64,000 nucleotides of DNA from contig JBGUYY010000072.1 of the NCBI GenBank assembly GCA_045222555.1, forward strand, positions 372,001-436,000, in the 5' to 3' direction. The notes under the pieces are model-generated. The model did not search any database. It saw only the letters and a program-made list of their open reading frames with translations, and was not told where the DNA came from. Positions within the stretch are counted from its first letter, which is position 1. Every line of letters begins with the position of its first letter. Positions 9,664-15,991 of this stretch are shown piece by piece. The position numbers and the translations under genes are program-made. The stretch comes from UBA1756 sp045222555 (GTDB lineage Bacteria; Bacteroidota; Bacteroidia; Bacteroidales; WCHB1-69).

Positions 9664-11187
9664 CTATTTCTTCCCACTGATGATTTCATACAGATGGGGG
9701 TAGTCGGCTTTGATGATGTCGCCGCGTCGCTGGGTGATGCGCTTGCGCATGTCGGGCGAAGCCACAATGTTTTTCATGAATTGATACCGCTCCTCTCCTA
9801 GAGCTTGTTCCATCTGCGGGAAACGCGTGGTGTCGGCCAGCTCTTGCAGACAGTTCTCACCTTTTGTGAGGAAGTTGCGGTTGAGGGCCTTGCGGAACAG
9901 CAGGTTAGCATGTACCTGTTCCTTTACCCGCTGTTGGTTGGCATCAAGCAGCGAAAGCTTGTCGTAGCCGATGAGCAGTTGGTCGTATTTCTGTAAGGAA
10001 TCTTCCGACCAGTCGTCGGTCTCCAGATAGTCTTGCGTGTTCTTGACCGCCCATCCTACCGTATCGTTTGGACCTGGTGAGTCATCGGCATGAACTGGAT
10101 GGTCGGGATCATCGTGGATGACAGCTGTGGGCCGCGACTGTGTGGGCTGTGGCTGTTGGGGCATGGGGATGTGTATGCTTTTGATGATGACAAAAATCAG
10201 GATGCATGCCAGGATGATGAGGAGCCCGATGAGAAGAGGTTTGTAGTAAGTGATGCGGCCGCGTTTGCTATAGTGAAGGGGGATTTCAAGGTTTTCAGCG
10301 ATGCTCAGCTCTCCGTTGTAGGGCGAGTAGGTGTCGGCAAAGGTGAAGGTGTATTTTGCCCCTTTGATGTTCGTGTCTTTGGGGTAGGAGATGACCTGTG
10401 TCACTTCGTTGTATTGTACGGCGGGATGGCTGCAGGTGAACTCGGTGCGCCCCGGGCTCACAAATTTGCTTTTCCCAAAAGTGAAGGTCACTTGGATGGT
10501 GGCGGTATCGGATTCGGGTTCGGAATGTTTCGGCTGCTGCGAACGCTCCATCTCACCCAGTTCGAACTCCATCTCCTGTGAGATGTCGGGTGTGGTGTCC
10601 ATCTGTTCGCCGAGAATGGAGAACAACGGATCCTGCTGCTTCTCCGCTACCTCTTCGGGTACGATGTAGATGCGCTCGTACAGCGTGTAGCGGGGCAGTG
10701 AAATTTGCTGCAGATAGGGTTCAATACGGGCTGCCGGCACATACATCTTGGCGCACTCGCTCCGCTCTGATGGAATCCACGAACGGATGTGTGTCACCTC
10801 CTGCTCCGTCAGCGCGTCGTTCAGCTGGTCCACAAACCGCCAGTCGCTGGGAATCTCCACCTGTCCCGTCTGTCCGGTGCGCAGGTCGTAGGTGGCCAGC
10901 ACACGGTCAAGCGCCTCCTTGATGTGCGGGATGAGACAGCCGCTGTTGACGAATATCGAAAAGGCGATGTAGCCCATGCCGCCATCTTCGGTGGGGTCGC
11001 GCCGCACCTGCAGGATGGAAACCCACGCTCCTTCATCGGTGAGCTCCACACAATAGCCGGTCGCGCCGACCTTGCCGTCAGCATGCGCGCTGACGTCCGG
11101 CGACGGGTCCTGCGTGGGCAGTACACCTGCCGCATGCAGATGCCGGTAGCCCCCGTTATGTCCGTGTGCCAGAATACATTGACTCAT
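9664..11187 (-). CDS. Unrecognised protein with one central membrane segment
   Basis: I do not recognise this 507-residue protein. Residues 1-110 form a compact, probably globular alpha/beta region with a His/Gly-rich start (LAHGHNGGYRHLH) and a hydrophobic strand block (MGYIAFSIFVNSG). Residues 115-310 are soluble with an acidic linker near 195-228 and a beta-rich part (TIQVTFTFGKSKFVSPG). One strong transmembrane helix lies at about 317-338, flanked by a Pro/Gln-rich and then Asp-rich linker. The last 130 residues are predicted helical. There is no signal peptide, so the N-terminal 315 residues are probably cytoplasmic and the helical C-terminus periplasmic. It has its own promoter box and a terminator. 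It could be a sensor or an adaptor between cytoplasm and envelope; that is a guess. Confidence 0.85.
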   Translation of the reverse strand: MSQCILAHGHNGGYRHLHAAGVLPTQDPSPDVSAHADGKVGATGYCVELTDEGAWVSILQVRRDPTEDGGMGYIAFSIFVNSGCLIPHIKEALDRVLATYDLRTGQTGQVEIPSDWRFVDQLNDALTEQEVTHIRSWIPSERSECAKMYVPAARIEPYLQQISLPRYTLYERIYIVPEEVAEKQQDPLFSILGEQMDTTPDISQEMEFELGEMERSQQPKHSEPESDTATIQVTFTFGKSKFVSPGRTEFTCSHPAVQYNEVTQVISYPKDTNIKGAKYTFTFADTYSPYNGELSIAENLEIPLHYSKRGRITYYKPLLIGLLIILACILIFVIIKSIHIPMPQQPQPTQSRPTAVIHDDPDHPVHADDSPGPNDTVGWAVKNTQDYLETDDWSEDSLQKYDQLLIGYDKLSLLDANQQRVKEQVHANLLFRKALNRNFLTKGENCLQELADTTRFPQMEQALGEERYQFMKNIVASPDMRKRITQRRGDIIKADYPHLYEIISGKK

Positions 11188-11222
11188 CTTCCTTTGCTAA
11201 TTCTCGGTTTTGTAAAATCGTG

Positions 11223-11230
11223 CAAAGGTA
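11223..11230 (-). promoter_or_regulatory. -7 promoter box of the unknown membrane-anchored gene
   Basis: The minus strand reads TACCTTTG followed by C, matching TAnnTTTG, 35 bases ahead of the ATG at 11187. A TTTG lies 15 bases upstream, shorter than the usual 19-21. Confidence 0.5.
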
Positions 11231-11259
11231 ACGATATTTTCAATACAAAAGGATGTTTT

Positions 11260-12222
11260 TTATGATTTTTTATCAACAAAATTGCTCATCACATTCAGTG
11301 GTCTGTCGGCGATGCGGATACGGTAATTGCCAGTCTCCAGCATCTCACCTTCCACTTCGCCTAACAGCTTCCCCCGTGAGCTGATTTCCACCTGTTTCGC
11401 CCGCATCACTTGTGCCTCGGGCAACTCCAGATGCCGCCCTGAATAGAGCTTCTTCACGTTGGCCACTACCTTCAACGGACGTATCTTGCGGATGATGCTG
11501 ATGTCGAGAAAACCGTCGTGCGGGTCAGCCATGGGCACTTGCCGCATTCCGTTGCCGTTGTACTGCGCATTGCCCACCGCAATGGTGAAAACCTCATCTT
11601 CCCAATCCCCGTTGTCCGTGTGAATTTTGACCGGAAGGGCACGATAGGTGAAAAGTACTTTGACCAGCTTGAAAAGGTAGACTGCAGAAGGGAATAGCTT
11701 GGGTTTCCCCTTGGTGGTCTCTTGGATGACCGCCGCATCAAAGGCAAATCCCGCAATGTTGATGAAGTGCCGCTTCGCCATCACTTTCTCCTGCACGATC
11801 GTTTCCACAACGCCCACATCCGTCGGACGGAAGCTTGTGTTCAGCAGGAATTCCACGCCCTCTTCCAGCGGCGGACAGCCGATGGTGCGGCAGAAGTCAT
11901 TGCCCGTGCCTAACGGGATGATGGACAAATACACCTCCGAGGCATCCACTCCCGAAGCGTAGATGCCGTTCACTACTTCATTCACGGTGCCGTCGCCGCC
12001 CGCTACCATCAGGTGGCGATGCCCTTCACGACACAGCCGCTCAGCCAGCGCCATGCCGCTGCCCGCTCCTTCGCCATGAGAAATCTGGTAGGTGATGCCT
12101 CTTGAGCGCAACGGATTCAGGACTCGTTCTTCCAGCATACTCTGCTTGGCCCTCATCGCAGCCGCATTGGCAATGATCTGCCACTCGTGTTCCTTGAAAT
12201 CCGTTAGCGTCATTTTTCTCAT
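11260..12222 (-). CDS. Diacylglycerol/sphingosine kinase-family lipid kinase
   Basis: A 320-residue enzyme of the DagK/YegS/LCB5 family, which phosphorylates lipid hydroxyls with ATP at the inner membrane. The catalytic-domain signature VAGGDGTVNEVVNG is at residues 73-86 and PLGTGNDFCR at 103-111. The C-terminal beta-sandwich half (MPMADPHDGFLDI, VEGEM) is present. Length is typical. Two starts are possible, ATG 12222 and ATG 12213. The first residue lies directly beside the T-run of the kdd terminator, so a leader is absent or transcription comes by read-through. In Bacteroidetes such proteins may recycle diacylglycerol or make sphingolipid phosphates; the substrate cannot be told from sequence. 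Confidence 0.9.
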   Translation of the reverse strand: MRKMTLTDFKEHEWQIIANAAAMRAKQSMLEERVLNPLRSRGITYQISHGEGAGSGMALAERLCREGHRHLMVAGGDGTVNEVVNGIYASGVDASEVYLSIIPLGTGNDFCRTIGCPPLEEGVEFLLNTSFRPTDVGVVETIVQEKVMAKRHFINIAGFAFDAAVIQETTKGKPKLFPSAVYLFKLVKVLFTYRALPVKIHTDNGDWEDEVFTIAVGNAQYNGNGMRQVPMADPHDGFLDISIIRKIRPLKVVANVKKLYSGRHLELPEAQVMRAKQVEISSRGKLLGEVEGEMLETGNYRIRIADRPLNVMSNFVDKKS

Positions 12223-12257
12223 TAAAAAAAGAGGCGGCTGCTTGCGGCAACCGCCTC
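12223..12257 (-). terminator. Intrinsic terminator of kdd
   Basis: On the minus strand a perfect 7-bp stem GAGGCGG/CCGCCTC (12251-12257 with 12231-12237) is followed by seven or more T (12224-12230). It begins about 20 bases after the kdd stop and its T-run ends exactly where the next gene's start codon begins. Confidence 0.85.
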
Positions 12258-12277
12258 GTGGGTTTTGTATTCAGTGA

Positions 12278-13351
12278 TTATGCATACAGCTCTTCGAAGA
12301 TCTTGCGGAGTTCGGGGCTTTCGCGGAGCTCCTGCAGGGTGAATTCGGCGTGACCTTTGGTGTAGCCGTTACCCATGATCATGTTCACATCGCTGCCGAT
12401 ACCTTCTGCACCGAGGGAAGCCTTGGTGAAGCTGGTGGCCATGCTGAAGAAGTAAACAATACCGTCATCCTTGGTGCAGAGCACTGCGGTCATCTCCTGA
12501 TCCGGAACGTTCACGCAGTTGATGGTCACATCGGCCATCTTGCCGTCAGTGAGTTTTTCCACCAATTCGTAAACCTGAACGGGGGTCATGCCGGCGGCAG
12601 ATTCCACCACGTCGCAGAAACCGAGATCTTTAATACGCTGGGTGCTCTTCGGACTGTTGGCAATACCGATGACCTTACCGGTTACACCAACGCGCTTTTT
12701 GGCCTCGTAGCAGCAGAGCATACCGCTCTTGCCACCAGCACCGAGAATGAGAACGGTCTGGCCATACTGGCACAGTTTGGCGGTCTGTGCGGGAGCACCG
12801 GCCACGTCCAATGCGCTCAGAGCGAGTTTTTCGGGCATGTCGGTCGGGATCTTGGCGTAGATGCCGCTCTCAAACAGGATAGCCTTACCCTTGATGTCCA
12901 CCTGGTCAACATCGGGACGGATTTCGAGGATCTCGTCGATGCGGAGCGGGGTGAGGGAGAGAGAAACGAGGGTAGCAATACGGTCGCCTTCTTTCAGGTC
13001 GATTTTGCCCTTCAAAGCGTCACCGATCTTCTCCACCTTGCCAAGGAGCATACCGCCAGAACCGGTACGACGGTTGCGGTGCTTGCCCTGCAGCTCCACG
13101 TTCAGGAGCATCTCTTTCTTCACTTCTTCCATGATCTTCTCTTCGCTTGCACCTTCACCAGCCTGCTGCTTGGCATAGTTGTGGATGTCGGTGAAAGAAG
13201 CAGAGTCGATATTCAGGGTCTGGACATCAATGAGGATCTCATTGTCGAAAATTTCGTCCATGTTGTTGTCCAACTTGTTGGCCGGCTGCGGAAGAACTCC
13301 CTTCGGCTCAATGACACGGTGAGTGCCGTATTTGTTACCTTTTTTCTGCAT
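12278..13351 (-). CDS. kdd: L-erythro-3,5-diaminohexanoate dehydrogenase
   Basis: This 357-residue protein matches Kdd, which oxidatively deaminates L-erythro-3,5-diaminohexanoate to 5-amino-3-oxohexanoate with NAD(P)+, the third main step of anaerobic lysine fermentation to acetate and butyrate. Recognisable family features: the start YGTHRVIEPKGVLPQPANKLDN, the motif DNEILIDVQTLNIDSASF, and a Rossmann glycine motif GAGGKSG at 204-210. It lacks classical zinc-alcohol-dehydrogenase Cys/His ligands, as expected for this family. The usual partners (kamA, kamD/kamE, kce, kal) are not in this window: neighbours are a lipid kinase and tatD. It has its own promoter and strong terminator, so it is a single-gene transcript. 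The identification rests on recall of the family. Confidence 0.85.
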   Translation of the reverse strand: MQKKGNKYGTHRVIEPKGVLPQPANKLDNNMDEIFDNEILIDVQTLNIDSASFTDIHNYAKQQAGEGASEEKIMEEVKKEMLLNVELQGKHRNRRTGSGGMLLGKVEKIGDALKGKIDLKEGDRIATLVSLSLTPLRIDEILEIRPDVDQVDIKGKAILFESGIYAKIPTDMPEKLALSALDVAGAPAQTAKLCQYGQTVLILGAGGKSGMLCCYEAKKRVGVTGKVIGIANSPKSTQRIKDLGFCDVVESAAGMTPVQVYELVEKLTDGKMADVTINCVNVPDQEMTAVLCTKDDGIVYFFSMATSFTKASLGAEGIGSDVNMIMGNGYTKGHAEFTLQELRESPELRKIFEELYA

Positions 13352-13407
13352 AATTTTTTTATTTTTAAATGGTTAGAATTTATTTTGGCTTTTTCTGAAA
13401 GCGAGCG

Positions 13408-13438
13408 CAAAATTACAAAATGTTTTTGATTTTGTCAA
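13408..13438 (-). promoter_or_regulatory. Promoter of kdd
   Basis: The minus strand has TTGACA (13433-13438), a 17-base spacer and TAATTTTG (13408-13415), the latter a perfect TAnnTTTG. The predicted transcript would start near 13402, leaving a leader of about 50 bases before the ATG at 13351. Confidence 0.65.
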
Positions 13439-13496
13439 GATGCCACCCTCAAATTTTAATATCAAATACACTTCTATTCACCCATCTTCCCAACTT

Positions 13497-13534
13497 CCAC
13501 CCTTCAATTTTCAATTTTCAATTCTCCATTCGAA
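13497..13534. repeat. AT-rich short tandem repeat downstream of tatD
   Basis: Three imperfect copies of the unit TTCAATTT(TC) run through the 3' end of tatD and the gap to kdd. Near-identical tracts occur at 21632-21663 (opposite orientation) and 52359-52391, so this is a dispersed intergenic simple repeat. Confidence 0.6.
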
Positions 13535-14291
13535 ACATTCGTTCCACGTTGGCGGTTGTGCGCTCGGCCACCTTTTCCACGCTGCATTCGCACAAGTCGG
13601 CAACTTTTTGCGCAATAAGGGGAATGTACGCACTTTCGTTGCGCTCACCTCTATGTGGCACAGGTGCCAGGAAAGGACTATCGGTCTCCAATGCCAAATG
13701 TTCTAATCCCACGGCTTTCACTATCTCCTGTAACTTGCTGTTTTTGAAGGTGACCACGCCGCCGATACCCAGCAGGAACCCATGGCGCACCGCCCATTCG
13801 GCTTCTTGTATGCCGCCGGAGAAACAATGTAGAATCCCCGTCAGCCCGGTGCCCTCGAAGCGGCGCAGGATTTCCAGCGCTTCGGCATACGCGCTGCGAA
13901 TGTGCAGCGATACGGGCAGGTGATACTCCACTGCCCACTCCAACTGCCGGCGGAAAACTTCCTTCTGTATCTCTATGGTGGAGGTGTCGTGGTAAAGGTC
14001 CATGCCAATCTCTCCAACCCCTACTACATTCGGATGGGTAAGGTACGGCTTCAACAAGGCCAGCTCCGCATCGGCATCCTCAGGGATGTCGGTGGGATGC
14101 AACCCTATCATAGCAAAAAGATGCTGCGGGTACTTTCCCACAGCATCGAAAATGTCGTTGATACTTTGCGACGACACACACGGCAGCATGATTTTGGTGA
14201 CTTGTGCCTCGATGGCACGTCCGACAACACTGTCGAAATCTTCTTCGTAATATTCGCGATAGATGTGTCCGTGCGAGTCGATGAAGTGCAT
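13518..14291 (-). CDS. tatD: TatD-family metal-dependent DNase
   Basis: A 257-residue TIM-barrel hydrolase of the TatD/YcfH family, a cytoplasmic metal-dependent nuclease implicated in DNA repair and quality control. Metal ligands are visible: DSHGHIY at residues 5-11 (HxH), the Glu in VGVGEIGMDLYHD, His in SLHIRSA and HCFSGG, and Asp in ETDSPFLAP. The motif PHRGERNE near the C-terminus is diagnostic. It starts two bases after the stop of the preceding ompH gene on the same strand, so it is the last gene of the uppS-bamA-ompH operon. Its role there is unlikely to be envelope-related; co-location may be historical. Confidence 0.94.
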   Translation of the reverse strand: MHFIDSHGHIYREYYEEDFDSVVGRAIEAQVTKIMLPCVSSQSINDIFDAVGKYPQHLFAMIGLHPTDIPEDADAELALLKPYLTHPNVVGVGEIGMDLYHDTSTIEIQKEVFRRQLEWAVEYHLPVSLHIRSAYAEALEILRRFEGTGLTGILHCFSGGIQEAEWAVRHGFLLGIGGVVTFKNSKLQEIVKAVGLEHLALETDSPFLAPVPHRGERNESAYIPLIAQKVADLCECSVEKVAERTTANVERMFRMEN

Positions 14292-14293
14292 AA

Positions 14294-14809
14294 CTATTTG
14301 ATGCCCAGTTTCGCTTTTACTTTGTCCGTCAAATCGTCGCTTTCGCTGTTGAACAGCTGGGTGCTGATGTCGAAAACGTAGGTGTATTTGTTCTCTTTCG
14401 CCACTTCCTTGATGGCGGCGAGCACTTTGGCCTGTATGGGCTCCAGCAGTTCAGTCTGTTTGTCGCTGATCTGTTTTTCGGCATCGGCAGAAAACTTCTG
14501 AAGACGCTGGTACATGTCCTGTATTTCCTGCTGTTTCAGCTTGGCAACGGCTTCGCTGTAGGTGGCCTGCTTCGACTGGTACTCCTCGTATTTCTTTTGC
14601 AGTTCGGCTTGCAGGGCTTCGCCTTCCGCTTGCAACTCCTCGCCGTACTGCTTGATTTCAGCTTCGGCGGCTGCCCATTCCGGGGTGGCCTGCGCAACGC
14701 CGGTGTAGTCCACATGACCGAACTTCGCCTGCTGGGCCATCAGATGACTTCCCGCCGTCAGCAGGAGGGCCATCATTATGACAATTATGATGTTTCTTTT
14801 CATATTCAT
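14294..14809 (-). CDS. OmpH/Skp-family periplasmic chaperone (copy 1)
   Basis: A 171-residue exported protein with an N-terminal signal peptide ending MAQQA. It then has the Skp pattern: a short beta strand (KFGHVDYTGV), a long coiled-coil hairpin rich in Glu, Lys and Gln (about residues 40-115), and a closing beta strand (YTYVFDIS). Skp binds unfolded outer-membrane proteins in the periplasm and delivers them to BamA. ATG 14809 and ATG 14803 (MKRNI) are both possible starts; the second gives the more usual signal peptide. It is the most downstream of three tandem paralogues behind bamA. Confidence 0.88.
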   Translation of the reverse strand: MNMKRNIIIVIMMALLLTAGSHLMAQQAKFGHVDYTGVAQATPEWAAAEAEIKQYGEELQAEGEALQAELQKKYEEYQSKQATYSEAVAKLKQQEIQDMYQRLQKFSADAEKQISDKQTELLEPIQAKVLAAIKEVAKENKYTYVFDISTQLFNSESDDLTDKVKAKLGIK

Positions 14810-14835
14810 ATAATAAAGTAAGAATCAGAGTCCGA

Positions 14836-15333
14836 CTATTTGATGCCGAGTTTCTTTTTCACTAATGCGCTCACGTCGTCGCCGCCCTCAGAATAGAGAA
14901 GGTTCTTGCTGTCGAAGATGTAGGCATAGCCATTTTCTTTGGCCACATCCTGAATAGCCTGGATGATCTTGTCCTGGAAGGGGGTCATCAGCTCAATCTG
15001 GCGCTGCTGCATGAAGTCTTGGAGGCTCTCCTCGAAGGCGGTGATTCGCTGCTGGAGGTCGGTGAGCTCTTTCTCGCGCAACTGGCGCACGGCGGTGGAC
15101 ATGGTGCCTGCCTCTTTGTTGAATTTCTCGTACTTGGTCTGGAACTCCGTGTACATGGTGTTGTATTCAGCCTCGAGTTCAGACTGGTAGGCTGCGAGTG
15201 CTGTTTGGAGCGTGTCGGCACCGGGCATTGCTAAGAAAATGGAGTTGGCGTCCACATGTCCGTACTTCTGGGCAAAACTGGCAGATGTGCCGAAAAGAAG
15301 AACGGCAATCAGAATAAAAAAGGATTTCTTCAT
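14836..15333 (-). CDS. OmpH/Skp-family periplasmic chaperone (copy 2)
   Basis: A 165-residue Skp/OmpH homologue: signal peptide to about residue 21 (TSASFAQ), strand KYGHVDANSIF, coiled-coil arm through about residue 120 (LREKELTDLQQRITAFEES) and closing strand GYAYIFDSKNLLYS. It ends KKKLGIK, as does copy 1 (KAKLGIK), showing recent duplication relative to copy 3. Spacing to its neighbours is 26 and 41 bases on the same strand, consistent with one operon with bamA. Role inferred from the family: holdase for outer-membrane proteins en route to BamA. Confidence 0.9.
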   Translation of the reverse strand: MKKSFFILIAVLLFGTSASFAQKYGHVDANSIFLAMPGADTLQTALAAYQSELEAEYNTMYTEFQTKYEKFNKEAGTMSTAVRQLREKELTDLQQRITAFEESLQDFMQQRQIELMTPFQDKIIQAIQDVAKENGYAYIFDSKNLLYSEGGDDVSALVKKKLGIK

Positions 15334-15374
15334 TTTAAAAAGTTTATAAGATTAGTCGTGATTTCTTTGGAGGA

Positions 15375-15914
15375 TTAGTCGTCGTTTTCGTTGTCATCTT
15401 TCGGGGTCACGCCAAGCTTTTGCATAATCTGGTCGTTGATGTCCCATTTGGGGTCGGCATAGATGATGGTCATGGAACCGGCTACGTCAAAGACAAATGC
15501 ATAGCCTTTCTCTTTGGCATATTCGTCAATGGCGGTGAAAACACGGTCTTGGATGGGGGTTACGAGCTCTTCTCTCTTCTTGGTGAGGTCGCCGTCCTTG
15601 CCAAAACGTTTTTTCTGCAAATCTTTGGCGGCCTTCTCAGCGTTGATGATGGCCTCCTCACGTTTTTGCTTCATATTCTCCGGCATGGTGATGACCTCGG
15701 TCTGGTATTTTTTGTACATGGAGTCGATTTTGGCAAACTCCTTCTCGATCTCGTTCTGCCATTCAACAGCCACGCGGTCGAGCTCGGCCTGTGCCTCTAC
15801 ATAGTCGGGCATATTGCTCAAAATGTACTCTGAATCGATGTAGGCGTACTTCTGTCCGAACAGGGGGAGTGACATGAAGGCGACTACTACTGCGGTAATG
15901 ATGCTCTTTTTCAT
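15375..15914 (-). CDS. OmpH/Skp-family periplasmic chaperone (copy 3)
   Basis: A 179-residue Skp/OmpH homologue, the copy closest to bamA. Signal peptide MKKSIITAVVVAFMSLPLFG is followed by strand KYAYIDSEYIL, a coiled-coil arm (about residues 35-120) with the KKRFGKDGDLTKKREEL turn, and the closing strand GYAFVFDVAGS. Unlike copies 1 and 2 it carries an acidic C-terminal tail (PKDDNENDD). The long arm and tail suggest slightly different client handling, which is inference. It starts 77 bases after the bamA stop. Confidence 0.9.
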   Translation of the reverse strand: MKKSIITAVVVAFMSLPLFGQKYAYIDSEYILSNMPDYVEAQAELDRVAVEWQNEIEKEFAKIDSMYKKYQTEVITMPENMKQKREEAIINAEKAAKDLQKKRFGKDGDLTKKREELVTPIQDRVFTAIDEYAKEKGYAFVFDVAGSMTIIYADPKWDINDQIMQKLGVTPKDDNENDD

Positions 15915-15991
15915 GATGGTAAATTTTATATGATTAATTTTTTATTCTGAAAACAATGTGTTAAGATGGTCTTGGATGATGGAGGTTTAAA

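Noticed and set aside
9664..11187. Assignment of the unknown protein to a GTPase-associated or conflict-system adaptor family
   Set aside because: The N-terminal His/Gly motif recalled such domains loosely, but the pattern does not match closely enough and no partner gene is nearby.
12350..13429. Antisense open frame over kdd
   Set aside because: Kdd on the minus strand has clear family motifs, promoter and terminator; the antisense frame has none.
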